Both the position numbers and the translations under genes were made by a program. Positions 35,527 through 45,104 of a stretch of 64,000 bases of DNA are shown here, piece after piece (position 1 is the first letter of the stretch; the number at the start of each line of letters is the position of its first letter). The notes under the pieces are model-generated. The model was not told the DNA's origin. It worked only from the letters and a program-made list of their open reading frames with translations, and ran no database searches. Origin of the DNA: Rhodospirillales bacterium 70-18 (GTDB taxonomy: Bacteria > Pseudomonadota > Alphaproteobacteria > Acetobacterales > Acetobacteraceae); contig MKWE01000031.1 in NCBI GenBank assembly GCA_001899585.1, forward strand, positions 67,581-131,580. Reading direction: 5' to 3'.

Positions 35527-35703
35527 CGCCGCATTCTGCGCCCTCGGGTATGAACGCGAGGTTGCCGGCCGCTTGTGGCCGCCATTGTTTGCTCCGGACC
35601 GGCGGCAAGGCTATGGTCCGCCCGCGTGCGCCCTCGGCCCCGCCGCCGGGGCCGGGCCACGCCTGTTGACAGACTCGCCGCAAGGCCAGCCGGAAGGATC
35701 CCC

Positions 35704-36357
35704 GTGTCCGACATTTTCGCCGAGGTCGAGGAAGACCTGCGCGCCGAACGAGTCAAAAAGCTGTTCCAGCGCTATGGCGGCGCCATGGTGGCCGCCGCGG
35801 TGCTGGTGGTGCTGGGCACCGCCGGCTGGCAGGGCTGGAACTGGTACCAGGCCCGCCAGACCGCCCGCGCCGCCACCGCCTACCTGGGCGTCATCCAGGT
35901 GCTGGACGGCCCGGCCGGCGCCGACCGCAAGGCGACCATCCCGGCGCTGGAGAAGGTGATCGCCGAGGGCGGCGCCGGCTATCGCAGCCTGGCGCGGCTG
36001 CACCTGGCCGCCCTGCGGTTCGACACCGGCGACAAGGCCGCGGCACTGGCGCTGTGGGACCAGGTGGCGGCCGACGGCGGCGCCGACCCGGTGCTGCGCG
36101 ACTCCGCCCGCCTGCAATGGGCGCTGCACCAGATCGACGACGGCGACCCCGCCCAGGTGCAGGCGCATCTGCAGCCGCTGACCGCGCCGGAAAACCCGAT
36201 GCACGCCCTGGCCCAGGAGGCGCAGGCCCTGCTGGCGCTGCGCCAGGGCAACAAGGACGCGGCGCGCGACATCTTCAAGCAGCTGGCCCAGGATGTGACC
36301 GCGCCGCAGGGCGTGCGCGGCCGCGCCAATGGGCTGCTGGCCCAGCTCGGCGAGTGA
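35704..36357 (+). CDS. Tetratricopeptide-like membrane-anchored protein (YfgM-like)
   Basis: The 217-residue protein has a short cytoplasmic acidic N-terminus (VSDIFAEVEEDLRAERVKKLF), one transmembrane helix (about residues 28-47) and a periplasmic helical domain that resembles a TPR solenoid. This is the layout of YfgM, which works with the PpiD/Sec chaperone network. The GTG at 35704 is chosen because AAGGA lies before it; an ATG at 35575 would add a non-conserved leader. It is followed 26 bases later by a BamB-like gene and then der, the same gene order (yfgM-bamB-der) as in many proteobacteria, which supports the call. Confidence 0.85.
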   Translation: MSDIFAEVEEDLRAERVKKLFQRYGGAMVAAAVLVVLGTAGWQGWNWYQARQTARAATAYLGVIQVLDGPAGADRKATIPALEKVIAEGGAGYRSLARLHLAALRFDTGDKAAALALWDQVAADGGADPVLRDSARLQWALHQIDDGDPAQVQAHLQPLTAPENPMHALAQEAQALLALRQGNKDAARDIFKQLAQDVTAPQGVRGRANGLLAQLGE

Positions 36358-36383
36358 ATTTTGCGAATGGACGGGCTGGCACG

Positions 36384-37754
36384 ATGACGAAGACCGGGAT
36401 CAAGACAGGCATGGCGTCGGTGGGCGTAGCGGCGGCGGCCACCGTGGGCCGCCGCGCCGCCCTCATGCTGCCGCTGGCCGCCCTCGGCGGCTGCAGCATC
36501 TGGGACGGCTGGTTCGGCAGCGAGAAGGTGCCGCTGCCCGGCAAGCGCCTGCCGGTGATGCCGCCGCAGGACCCGCTGCAGGTCACCCCCGGCCGCACCG
36601 TCACGGTGCCGCCGCCGCAGGCCGATGCCGGCTGGCCGCAGCCCGGCGGCAGCCCGGCGCATGGCGGCGGCAACCTCGCCGCCCCCGGCCCGCTGGCGCG
36701 CGTCTGGTCATCGGACATCGGCAGCGGCACCGGCTATCGCCGCCGCATCACCGCCCAGCCGGTGGTGGCCGGCGGGCGGGTGTTCGCCATGGACAGCGAC
36801 GCCAACGTCTCCGCCTGGGACGCCGCCACCGGCCGCTCGGTCTGGAACGTGGACACCCGCGCCGAGGACGACCGCAGCACCAATATCGGCGGCGGCATCG
36901 CGGCCGACGGCGACACGCTGTACGCCGCCACAGGCCGGGCCGACGTGGTGGCGCTGGACGCCGCCACCGGCAAGGTGCGCTGGCGGACGCGGACGGCCGC
37001 CGGCGCCCGCTCCGCCCCCACCATCGTCGATCAGCGCATGTTCATCCCCACGCTGGACGACCTGCTGGTGGCGCTGTCCACCACCGACGGCAAGCGGCTC
37101 TGGGCCTACCAGGCGCCCAGCACCGAAACCTCGGTGCTCGGCCTGCCGGCCCCGGCCAGCGCCGAGGGCATCGTGGTGGCCGGCTTCGCCACCGGCGACC
37201 TGCAGGCGCTGCGCGCCGTCTCGGGCACCGTGGTCTGGGCCGACAGCCTGGCGACGGCGCGGGGCCGCACCTCGCTGGCCGACCTCTCGACCATCCGCGC
37301 CATGCCGCTGATCCGCGACGGCCGGGTGTATGCGGTCGGCCTCGGCGGGCTGATGGTGGCGATCGACCTGCGTTCCGGCCGGCGGCTGTGGGAGCGCGAC
37401 ATCGCCTCGGGCAACACCCCCTGGCTGGCCGGCGGCTGGCTGTATGTGCTGACCGTCGAGAGCCAGCTGGTGGCGCTGAGCGCCGAGGATGGCGCGGTCG
37501 CCTGGGTCACCCAGCTCGACCGCTACGAGAACCCGGCCAAGCAGAGCGGGCCGATCCAGTATATCGGCCCGGTGATGGCCGGCGGCCGGCTGCTGCTGGT
37601 GGACTCCAAGGGCCGCATGCTGGTCTGCGACCCGGTGACCGGCAAGCAGACCGGCCGCCTTTCAGTGTCCGCCGCCGGCGCGGTGTCGCCGGTGGTGGCC
37701 GGCGGCATGGTGTTCCTGGTGACCGCCGACGGCACCCTGGCGGCACTGCGCTGA
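36384..37754 (+). CDS. bamB: Outer-membrane assembly lipoprotein BamB-like
   Basis: The 456-residue protein has an N-terminal signal with a lipobox-like ALGGC (cysteine near residue 37), followed by a beta-propeller of PQQ-like repeats (for example VFAMDSDANVSAWDAATGRSVW, LYAATGRADVVALDAATGKVRW, LVALSTTDGKRLW). BamB is the lipoprotein scaffold of the BAM machine that folds outer-membrane beta-barrels. The start ATG 36384 gives a twin-arginine-free signal of about 35 residues. Genes on either side (YfgM-like, der) match the conserved order in proteobacteria. The long proline-rich stretch after the lipobox (about 50-85) is a linker. Confidence 0.9.
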   Translation: MTKTGIKTGMASVGVAAAATVGRRAALMLPLAALGGCSIWDGWFGSEKVPLPGKRLPVMPPQDPLQVTPGRTVTVPPPQADAGWPQPGGSPAHGGGNLAAPGPLARVWSSDIGSGTGYRRRITAQPVVAGGRVFAMDSDANVSAWDAATGRSVWNVDTRAEDDRSTNIGGGIAADGDTLYAATGRADVVALDAATGKVRWRTRTAAGARSAPTIVDQRMFIPTLDDLLVALSTTDGKRLWAYQAPSTETSVLGLPAPASAEGIVVAGFATGDLQALRAVSGTVVWADSLATARGRTSLADLSTIRAMPLIRDGRVYAVGLGGLMVAIDLRSGRRLWERDIASGNTPWLAGGWLYVLTVESQLVALSAEDGAVAWVTQLDRYENPAKQSGPIQYIGPVMAGGRLLLVDSKGRMLVCDPVTGKQTGRLSVSAAGAVSPVVAGGMVFLVTADGTLAALR

Positions 37755-37762
37755 GCCCCCGG

Positions 37763-39145
37763 ATGGACCCTGACATGCCCGAAACCCCGAGCGGCCCGGC
37801 GCTGCCGGTGGTGGTGATCGCCGGGCGGCCGAATGTCGGCAAGTCCACGCTGTTCAACAAGCTGGCCGGCCGCCGCGCCGCCCTGGTGGCCGACACCCCC
37901 GGCGTGACCCGCGACCGCAAGGACGCCGAGGCGATGCTGCGCGGCCGCGCGGTGCGGCTGGTGGACACCGCGGGGCTGGAGGAATCGGCGCCGGAGAGCC
38001 TGTACGGCCGCATGCGCGCCTCCTCCGAATCGGCGATCGTGGTGGCCGACCTGGTGCTGTTCGTGATCGACGCTCGCGCCGGCGTCACCAGCGCCGACGA
38101 ACATTTCGCCGCCTGGCTGCGCCGCCATGGCCGGCCGATCCTGCTGGTGGTCAACAAGGCCGAGGGCCGCGCCGGCAGCAACGCCGCGCTGGAAGCCTAT
38201 TCGCTCGGCCTGGGCGAGCCGGTCGCGGTCTCCGCCGAGCATGGCGAGGGCCTGGCCGACCTGATGCGCGAGATCGCCGAGCGCCTGCCGCCGGCCCCGC
38301 GCGCCGAGGCGGAGCACGAGCGCCCGCTGAAGCTGGCCATCGTCGGCCGCCCGAACGCCGGCAAGTCCACCCTGCTGAACCGCCTGCTCGGCGAGGAGCG
38401 GATGATCACCGGCCCCGAGCCGGGGCTGACCCGCGATGCCGTCGCGGTGCGCTTCAGCGACGCCCAGGGCCCGATCGAGCTGGTCGACACCGCCGGCCTG
38501 CGCAAGCGCGCGCGCGTCGACGAGGGGCTGGAGAAAATGAGCACCAGCGCCACCATCGAGGCGCTGAAGATGGCCGAGGTGGTGGTGCTGGCGGTCGATG
38601 CGCTGGAATGCGAACTCGGCCGCGGCCTGCACGAGCAGGATTTGCAGATCGCCCGGCTGATTGAGCGCGAAGGCCGCGCCTGCGTGATCGCCATGACCAA
38701 GTGGGACGCCGTGGCCGACCGCGACCGCGCCCGCAAGCAGGTCTCCGACCGGCTGGAAGCCAGCCTGTCGCAGCTCAAGGGCATCCCGGTGGTCACCCTC
38801 TCGGGCCTCACCGGCCAGGGCGTGGACAAGCTGATGCCGGCGGTCCGCCGCGCCCACGAGGTCTGGAACATGCGCGTGGCCACCGGCGCGCTGAACCGCT
38901 GGTTCGAGACGGCGCTGGAGCGCCACCAGCCGCCGCTGGTGGAAGGCCGCCGCCTCAAGCTGCGCTACGTCACCCAGGCCAAGGCCCGCCCGCCCACCTT
39001 CATCATTTTCGGCACCCGCGCCGAGCAGACGCCGGACGACTATCAGCGCTACCTGTCCAACACCCTGCGCGAAACCTTCGACATGCCGGGCACGCCGATC
39101 CGCCTGCTGTTCCGCGGCACCAAGAACCCGTACGCCGACGAATAG
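37763..39145 (+). CDS. der: Ribosome assembly GTPase Der (EngA)
   Basis: The 460-residue GTPase with two G domains and a C-terminal KH-like domain is needed for 50S ribosome assembly. Two G1 loops are visible: GRPNVGKSTLF near residue 25 and GRPNAGKSTLL near residue 195. DTAGLEE and DTAGLRK (switch II) follow each, and NKAEG and TKWDA (G4) are present. The C-terminal domain ends with FRGTKNPYADE. The ATG at 37763 is used, with an in-frame ATG at 37775 as alternative; the choice does not affect the domains. It is eight bases downstream of bamB and likely co-transcribed. Confidence 0.95.
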   Translation: MDPDMPETPSGPALPVVVIAGRPNVGKSTLFNKLAGRRAALVADTPGVTRDRKDAEAMLRGRAVRLVDTAGLEESAPESLYGRMRASSESAIVVADLVLFVIDARAGVTSADEHFAAWLRRHGRPILLVVNKAEGRAGSNAALEAYSLGLGEPVAVSAEHGEGLADLMREIAERLPPAPRAEAEHERPLKLAIVGRPNAGKSTLLNRLLGEERMITGPEPGLTRDAVAVRFSDAQGPIELVDTAGLRKRARVDEGLEKMSTSATIEALKMAEVVVLAVDALECELGRGLHEQDLQIARLIEREGRACVIAMTKWDAVADRDRARKQVSDRLEASLSQLKGIPVVTLSGLTGQGVDKLMPAVRRAHEVWNMRVATGALNRWFETALERHQPPLVEGRRLKLRYVTQAKARPPTFIIFGTRAEQTPDDYQRYLSNTLRETFDMPGTPIRLLFRGTKNPYADE

Positions 39146-39225
39146 CGCCCGCCACCGGCAGCGATATGTTGACACGGCAACGGTGGCCCGTCACAGCATA
39201 TTGACTAGCATGGCTGGCGGCCCCC

Positions 39226-42200
39226 ATGACAGCGACGGCTGACCCCTCACAGGCGGACAATGCCCGGATATCGGCCTTGATCCGCACCACCCTGGTGGAC
39301 ACCGCGCCGGCGGAGAATTTCGACCGCATCCTGCGCATCGCGACGCGCATATTCGAGGCGCCGATCGCGCTGATCGCCTTCGCCAACGGCGAGCCGGCCT
39401 GGTGCAAGGCGTCGGTCGGCATCGCCAGCACCGATCTGCCGGCCGCGGTCGAGATCGCCCTCGCCGGCATCGCCGCCGGCGAAACCCGCATCGTGCCGGA
39501 TGCCTGGCCCGAACTGGCGGAAATCCGCTTCCATGCCGCCGCCCCGCTGCGCACCCCCGACGGGCAGCCGGTCGGCGCGCTGTGCGTGATGGACCGGCGG
39601 CCACGCCAGGAATTCGCCGCCGCCGACCGCGCCATGCTGACCGACCTGGGGCGCGCGGTGATGGCGGAGCTGGAGCTGCGCGCGCGCGGCCTGCAGGCGC
39701 GCACCCTGGTCGGCGAGCTCGACCTGCGCAACGCCGTACTGGCCGCCGCCGGCGCCGCCCCCAGCGTCGGCGAGGCATTGGAGCGCATCATGGGTGTCAC
39801 CTGCGACGCGCTTGGCGCCGCCCTGTGCCATGTCTGGCAGCAACCGGCCGGCGAGGACCGGCTGCGCTTCCTTGGCGGTGTGATACGCGGGCGGCTGCGC
39901 CACACTGACTACCTCGGCCGCTGCCGCGCGCTGGACGTCTACGCCCACAACTCGGTGGTGGGCGAGGCCATCCGCACCGACCGCCAGATCATCACTCCAG
40001 AGATCGCGGCGGAGGATCTGGGCCACCACCCGCTGCTGCGGCTGAGCCACGAGAACGGCCTTCTCAGCCGCATCGTGACGCCGCTGCGGGTCGGCGAGGA
40101 CTGCTATGCCATGCTGACCTGCTTCGACCGTCCCGACGCCGACGTGGCGGCGGCGGCCGGCCAGGTCCGCGGCATCGCCCTCGCCCTGCTGCCGGTGCTG
40201 CGCCGCCAGCAGGACCACGCCCGCGCCGAGCTGTTCCAGCGCATCGTCGAGACCACCGCCGACGCGGTGGTGGTGGCCGGCGCCGACCCCGGCGACGGCG
40301 CGGGCGACGACTCCGGCCCGCGCATCGTCTACGTCAATCCCGCCTTCGAGCAGGTCACCGGCTATACCGCCGCCGAGGTGGCGGGCCGTTCGCCCCGCCT
40401 GCTCTACGGCCCGCGGACCGAACCCGCCGCCCGCGCCGCCCTGCGCGCCGCCATCGTCGCCCGTCGGCCGCTGCGCCAGACCATCACCCACCACCGCAAG
40501 GACGGAACGCCCTTCGTGGCCGACCTGAACGTATCGCCGGTCACCGACAGCATGGGCCGGCACACCAGCTGGGTCGCCATCCAGCGCGACATGACCGCCT
40601 ATTTCGAGGCCGCCGAGGAGGTCGGCCGGCGTGAGGCGGCATTCCGCCGGTTGTTCCACAGCAACCCGGTGCCGATGTGGATCTACGACCGCGCCAGCCT
40701 TCGCTTCCTGGAAGTGAACAACGCCGCCATGTCGGTCTACGGCTGGACGCGCGAGCAGTTCCTGGCGATGACCATCCTCGACATCCGGCCCGAGGCGGAG
40801 CGCACGGCGGCGGCCGGATCGGCACAGGCCCCGCGCGACGGCCGCGCCGTCTCCGGCCCCTGGCGCCACATCACCGCCGGCGGGCAGGAGCGACTGGTGC
40901 AGATCATGTCCTCGCTGCTGGAACATGAGGGCACGCCCGCCGTGCTGGTCGGCGTGTTCGACATGACCGAGCAGGTCCGCGCCGAGCGGGCGCTGCGGCA
41001 CAGCCAGGCGAGCCTGCAACAAACCACCGGCCAACTCGCCGAGGCGCTGCGGCTGGCCAAGTTGGGGCCCTGGCGCTGGCGGGTCGGCGCCGAGGCGGCG
41101 GAATGGTCGGACGAGATCTTCGCCATCTTCGGCACCGACCGCGCCAGCTTCGTGCCGACGGTGGAGACCGCACTGGCGCGCATCCACCCGGACGACCGGC
41201 AGATGACCCGCGACTTCCTGGAGCAGACCGCCACCGCCAGCGGTCCGCGCAGCTTCGACTTCCGCGTTCTTCGCCCGGACGGCCGCATCGGCCATTGCTG
41301 GATCGAGGGCAGCCGGGTCGAGGACCCCGCGACCGGCGAGATCTGGCTGCATGGCTTCTGCCAGGACGTGACCGAGCGGCGCGAGATCGAACAGGCTCTG
41401 CTGCGCGCCGAGAAGCTGGACACGATCGGCCAGATGACCGGCGGCGTGGCGCACGACTTCAACAACCTGCTGACGGTGATCGCCATCAGCCTGGAACTGG
41501 CCGACGCCGCCGCCGAGGGCAACCCGACGCTGCGCCCGCTGATCCGCGCGGCGCGCGAGGCCACCGACAAGGGCGCGCAGCTCACCGCGCAGCTGCTCTC
41601 CTACGCGCGCCGACAGCCGCTGCGCCCGCGCCCGGTGGCGCCATCGGATTTCGTCGCCGACCTGCTGGACATGGTGCCGCGCGTGATGGGCGAGCGCCAC
41701 ACCCTGCGCGCCAGCGTCGCCCCCGGCACGCCGCGTTTCCAGGCCGACCCGGCGCAGCTTGAGACGGCGATGCTCAACCTGCTGCTGAACGCCCGCGACG
41801 CCATGCCGGCCGGCGGCGGCATCACGCTGGAGATGGCCCCGGTCACCTTCACCGAGGCCTACGCCATCAACCAGGACGAGGTGCAGCCGGGCGATTACGT
41901 GATGATCGCGGTGGCCGACGCCGGCACCGGCATGTCGGCCGAGACGCTGGCGCGGGTGTTCGAGCCGTTCTTCACCACCAAGCCGGTCGGCAGGGGCACC
42001 GGGCTCGGCCTCAGCATGGTGCTGGGCTTCGCCAAGCAGTCCGGCGGCCATGTCTCGGTCTACAGCGAGATGGCCCGCGGCACCGTGGTCAAGCTGTACC
42101 TGCCGGTGACGGTGACCGAGGCGGAGTTGCCGGCCGCGCTGGCAGCCCCGCAAGGCCGGCTGCCGCCGATCGAGGTGCTGGTGGTCGAGGACAAGGAGGA

Positions 42201-42540
42201 TGTTCGCGCCATCGCCTGCCAGCTCTGCGTCGATCTCGGTCTGATGCCGACCGCGGCGGCCTCCGGCGAGGAGGCGCTGAGCTACCTCCAGGCCGGCTTC
42301 CGCTTCGGCCTGCTGTTCACCGACGTGGTGCTGGGCGGTGCTCTCGACGGCGTGCGCTTGGCCGAGCAGGCTTCGGCCCTCCAGCCTGGCCTGCCGGTGC
42401 TATTCACCTCCGGCTACACCGAAAACACCATCGTCCATGGTGGCCGGCTCGACGAGGGCGTGCGGCTGCTGACCAAACCGTACAGCAAGGCGCAGTTCGT
42501 CGCCGCAGTCGCCGCGGCATTGGCAAGCATGCTGGCATGA
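39226..42540 (+). CDS. Hybrid histidine kinase, GAF-GAF-PAS-PAS-PAS-HisKA-HATPase-REC
   Basis: The 1104-residue cytoplasmic sensor kinase has two GAF-like domains (about residues 20-155 and 170-325), three PAS domains (about 340-465, 470-590, 600-720), a HisKA with phospho-acceptor H743 in GGVAHDFNNLL, an HATPase with GTGLGLSMV near 930, and a C-terminal receiver with phospho-acceptor D1033 (LLFTDVVLGG) and KPYSK. There is no transmembrane segment or periplasmic loop, so it senses an internal signal. The first PAS has GRSPRLLYGP, which lacks the flavin-binding cysteine of LOV domains. It is convergent with a REC-histidine kinase 67 bases away. The signal is unknown. Confidence 0.9.
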   Translation: MTATADPSQADNARISALIRTTLVDTAPAENFDRILRIATRIFEAPIALIAFANGEPAWCKASVGIASTDLPAAVEIALAGIAAGETRIVPDAWPELAEIRFHAAAPLRTPDGQPVGALCVMDRRPRQEFAAADRAMLTDLGRAVMAELELRARGLQARTLVGELDLRNAVLAAAGAAPSVGEALERIMGVTCDALGAALCHVWQQPAGEDRLRFLGGVIRGRLRHTDYLGRCRALDVYAHNSVVGEAIRTDRQIITPEIAAEDLGHHPLLRLSHENGLLSRIVTPLRVGEDCYAMLTCFDRPDADVAAAAGQVRGIALALLPVLRRQQDHARAELFQRIVETTADAVVVAGADPGDGAGDDSGPRIVYVNPAFEQVTGYTAAEVAGRSPRLLYGPRTEPAARAALRAAIVARRPLRQTITHHRKDGTPFVADLNVSPVTDSMGRHTSWVAIQRDMTAYFEAAEEVGRREAAFRRLFHSNPVPMWIYDRASLRFLEVNNAAMSVYGWTREQFLAMTILDIRPEAERTAAAGSAQAPRDGRAVSGPWRHITAGGQERLVQIMSSLLEHEGTPAVLVGVFDMTEQVRAERALRHSQASLQQTTGQLAEALRLAKLGPWRWRVGAEAAEWSDEIFAIFGTDRASFVPTVETALARIHPDDRQMTRDFLEQTATASGPRSFDFRVLRPDGRIGHCWIEGSRVEDPATGEIWLHGFCQDVTERREIEQALLRAEKLDTIGQMTGGVAHDFNNLLTVIAISLELADAAAEGNPTLRPLIRAAREATDKGAQLTAQLLSYARRQPLRPRPVAPSDFVADLLDMVPRVMGERHTLRASVAPGTPRFQADPAQLETAMLNLLLNARDAMPAGGGITLEMAPVTFTEAYAINQDEVQPGDYVMIAVADAGTGMSAETLARVFEPFFTTKPVGRGTGLGLSMVLGFAKQSGGHVSVYSEMARGTVVKLYLPVTVTEAELPAALAAPQGRLPPIEVLVVEDKEDVRAIACQLCVDLGLMPTAAASGEEALSYLQAGFRFGLLFTDVVLGGALDGVRLAEQASALQPGLPVLFTSGYTENTIVHGGRLDEGVRLLTKPYSKAQFVAAVAAALASMLA

Positions 42541-42607
42541 TCCCTGTGCAGCCCTGACTGCTGGGCGATCGACCGGCCATAGGAAGCCTCGCGCTTGCCC
42601 CGGCGGC

Positions 42608-43921
42608 CTAAATAATCTGGCCGCCGGCGTCGGGGCGTGCCTGATGCGGCAGGTGCAATTCCGCCCGCGTGCCGTCGCCCTCTCCCGGCGCCAGCACCAG
42701 GCGCCCGCCATGCGCGCCGGCCACCCGGTAGGCGAAGGCCAGCCCCAGCCCCGCCCCGGCCCAGCGCCGGCCGCGCGACATGTCGGCCTGCACGAACGGG
42801 CGGCCGAGCTGCGCGCGCACCTCGGCGGCGATGCCGGCGCCGTGGTCGGTCATCGCGATGACCGTCATGCCGCCCTCGTCATGCCAGCTGATCGACACGT
42901 CGGAGCCGGCAGGCGCCGCCTTGATCGCGTTGTCCACCAGATGGTCCAGCGCCCGCTCCACCAGCCGCACATCCCCGTCCGCCCCCGCCTCGGTGTCGCC
43001 AGTGATGATGAAATCGACCGGGCCGCCGCTGCCCGCCTGCTCACGGGTGGCCTGAGCACGGGCAACCACCCGCTCGACCAGCTCGGCGATGCGGAATTCG
43101 CGCCGCTGCATGGCGCGCAGGCCCTGGTCCATGGCGACGATGTCCAGCGCCCCGTCGATCAGGCTCAACAGGCGCTGGCCGCTCTCCAGGATGGTCTGGG
43201 CGTGCAGCAGCAGATCGGCGCGCGACAGGTCCGGCGTCTTCAGCACCACCTCGGCCAGGCCGATCACCGGGATCAGCGGCGTGCGCAATTCGTGGGAGAT
43301 CACCGCCAGCAGGTCACCGCGCGCCCGCTCGCTGGTGCTGCGCGCCTGCACCGCGTCGGCGGCGACGACCGAGGATTCGTCCAGCCGCGCCAGCAGCCGG
43401 GCGCGCTCGTCCTCGGCGGCGCGGATCTGCGCCTGCAACTGGTGGTCGCGCGCCGCCCGCTGCCGGCGCTCCAGCGCGCGGGCGCGGGCGCGCGTGACCA
43501 CGTCGGCGATCACGCCCAGGTTGAACGGCTTCTGCACCATGTCGAAGACATGCGTGCGCAGCGCCCCCAGCACGGCCTCGGTGGTGGCGTTGCCGGTCAG
43601 CAGCACCACTTCCACCGCCTGCTGCTCGGTCCGCCCGCCCAGCACGTCTCCGGCCAGGCCGAGCCCGTCCTGCCCGGGCATGCGGATATCCGACAGGATG
43701 ACCAGGATGTCCGGCATCGCCGCCAGCACCGCCTTGGCCTGTTCGGCCGAGTGGGCGGTCGCCGTAGCAAAGCCGCGCTGGCCCAGGCTACGGGCGAGCA
43801 GGTCGGCGATGGCGGTCTCGTCGTCCACGATCAGCACCCGCCCGACCGATGGACTGGCCGGTATCGGCTCGGGGTCGGGACGGGATGGAGTGTCCGTCAT
43901 GGCGGTGCGACGCATGCTCAT
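42608..43921 (-). CDS. Response-regulator-type histidine kinase (REC-HisKA-HATPase)
   Basis: The 437-residue protein starts with a receiver domain (VDD at 32-34, D78 in LSDIRMPG, K131 in QKPF), followed by a coiled coil (about 150-200), a HisKA with H210 (VISHELRTPL), and an HATPase domain ending in GAGLGLAFAY. It has no membrane segment. The ATG at 43921 is chosen for the AGGA before it; a second ATG at 43900 gives the same domains. Such proteins work as phosphorelay intermediates that take phosphate on the receiver and then act as a kinase. It could partner the hybrid kinase next door, but direct pairing is inference. Confidence 0.88.
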   Translation of the reverse strand: MSMRRTAMTDTPSRPDPEPIPASPSVGRVLIVDDETAIADLLARSLGQRGFATATAHSAEQAKAVLAAMPDILVILSDIRMPGQDGLGLAGDVLGGRTEQQAVEVVLLTGNATTEAVLGALRTHVFDMVQKPFNLGVIADVVTRARARALERRQRAARDHQLQAQIRAAEDERARLLARLDESSVVAADAVQARSTSERARGDLLAVISHELRTPLIPVIGLAEVVLKTPDLSRADLLLHAQTILESGQRLLSLIDGALDIVAMDQGLRAMQRREFRIAELVERVVARAQATREQAGSGGPVDFIITGDTEAGADGDVRLVERALDHLVDNAIKAAPAGSDVSISWHDEGGMTVIAMTDHGAGIAAEVRAQLGRPFVQADMSRGRRWAGAGLGLAFAYRVAGAHGGRLVLAPGEGDGTRAELHLPHQARPDAGGQII

Positions 43922-44062
43922 CTGCCTGGTTCCTGCCGCGCGGCGGAACGGTGACGTGCTGGTGAGCCATTTTGCTCGTCTGACCACAGCCACACCAACA
44001 GCAGGCTGCAGCGTCCGTTCGACTTCAACGAGCGACCAGCAGAGAGCATCCAGCGGGCAACG

Positions 44063-44080
44063 TCAATAGAACAATATTGA
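44063..44080. promoter_or_regulatory. Inverted repeat in the gap after the small membrane ORF
   Basis: TCAATA-N6-TATTGA is a perfect inverted repeat in an unusually AT-rich stretch between the REC-histidine kinase start and the small ORF. GCAACGTCA occurs on both sides of it (about 44057 and 44086). It lies about 142 bases upstream of the kinase start on the minus strand. It could be a regulator site of that gene, but nothing else supports it. Confidence 0.3.
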
Positions 44081-44105
44081 CCGACGCAACGTCATTTACG
44101 CCAAA

Positions 44106-44273
44106 TTAGCCATACAGTAACATTTCCGTCACTCGCAGGCCTGCAGCCATCACCGCCCAACAGCCGCCCGCCAGGACCAGGACGACCCAGAACGCCACGC
44201 CCGGCCGCAGCCGCTCAGGCGGCAGCGATCGCCGCGCCGTCGTCGATGGAGGGACAGGCGACATACCATCCAT
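44106..44273 (-). CDS. Small single-pass membrane protein (hypothetical)
   Basis: An ORF of 55 codons starts four bases after the luxR-type stop and reads MDGMSPVPPSTTARR, then a basic stretch and a hydrophobic helix (about residues 31-46, VAFWVVLVLAGGCWAV), ending VTEMLLYG. An inner ATG at 44264 is an alternative. The spacing and the transmembrane helix suggest a real small membrane protein co-transcribed with the regulator, but the Shine-Dalgarno is weak and I recognise no family. It is shorter than the usual gene-calling cutoff. Confidence 0.45.
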   Translation of the reverse strand: MDGMSPVPPSTTARRSLPPERLRPGVAFWVVLVLAGGCWAVMAAGLRVTEMLLYG

Positions 44274-44276
44274 CGG

Positions 44277-44951
44277 TCAGGCCGCCGTCTTGACCAGCAG
44301 GGCCGGCGCCGGGTTCAGCATCGGCCGGTTCAGGAACACGCTGTTGCGGAACACCCGCGCGGCATCGCGCTCGCCCTGCCGGTTCATGTCGGCGTATTTG
44401 CAGATTGCGTCCAGCCGGTTGCTGGCGCCGATCTTGCGAAAAATGTTGGCGACATGCGTCTTCACGGTTGAGACCGACAGCGTGAGCCGGCGGGCGATCA
44501 GCTTATTCTGCAGCCCGTCGCGCATCAGCAGCAGAATTTCGGTCTCGCGCTCGCTCAACCGGGCCGTGGCATAGGCAATGTCCGAGGGGGGGTGCAGCAG
44601 CGTCACCACGTCGCCGCCCCGACCGAACGGCTGATCGCCCCGCGCGGCTGGCGGCGCCGGCTCATCGGCATCCAACAGGGACCGGAACGCCAGCAGGTCG
44701 GCCGTGAAGCGGATCACCAGCACGATGGCGCGCGGCAGATGAATCTGTATGTCGTGGATCGCCCGCAGATTATCGCCTGTCAAGAAACGCTGGGAGACAC
44801 ACACGAGAATCCGCTCATATGACGGAACCGAAGTCAAAACCGCACGAGGATCCTCGAACAGCTCGATCTTGGCATGCCCGAATTTGGCCTGGATTTCATT
44901 CAGCGCGTCGTTATCAACCAGGCCCGGCGTCTCGACGAGAAAGATTTTCAT
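44277..44951 (-). CDS. LuxR-family regulator with degenerate receiver
   Basis: The 224-residue protein ends in a NarL-type helix-turn-helix (ARLSERETEILLLMRDGLQNKLIARRLTLSVSTVKTHVANIFRK, about residues 130-175). The N-terminal part (about 1-115) has the length and helix/strand pattern of a receiver but lacks the acidic pocket and the phospho-acceptor aspartate, so it cannot be phosphorylated in the usual way. It starts MKIFLVETPGL at 44951, after GGAGACAGGAC. It lies near two-component kinases but is not obviously their target. A partner protein or small ligand is a more likely input. It is followed by the small membrane ORF. Confidence 0.83.
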   Translation of the reverse strand: MKIFLVETPGLVDNDALNEIQAKFGHAKIELFEDPRAVLTSVPSYERILVCVSQRFLTGDNLRAIHDIQIHLPRAIVLVIRFTADLLAFRSLLDADEPAPPAARGDQPFGRGGDVVTLLHPPSDIAYATARLSERETEILLLMRDGLQNKLIARRLTLSVSTVKTHVANIFRKIGASNRLDAICKYADMNRQGERDAARVFRNSVFLNRPMLNPAPALLVKTAA

Positions 44952-45104
44952 GTCCTGTCTCCGATGTCCCAAGCGACATGACACTGGTAGAATTACCTAC
45001 GCCGACAAACCAGTCAGGTTTTGTTAGGTTTTGTAGAGCCACCCCACGAATTCGTGGACCGCCGCCGCGCCCCGGCCGGAATGGCCAGGCCGGATGGCCA
45101 GAGG

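Noticed and set aside
39165..39220. TTGACA-type promoter before the hybrid kinase
   Set aside because: A TTGACA is present near 39173 but no acceptable -10 lies 16-18 bases downstream.
40240..40590. LOV photoreceptor domain in the hybrid kinase
   Set aside because: The PAS domain has GRSPRLLYG and lacks the flavin-binding cysteine (GRNCRFLQ in LOV), so light sensing is not supported.
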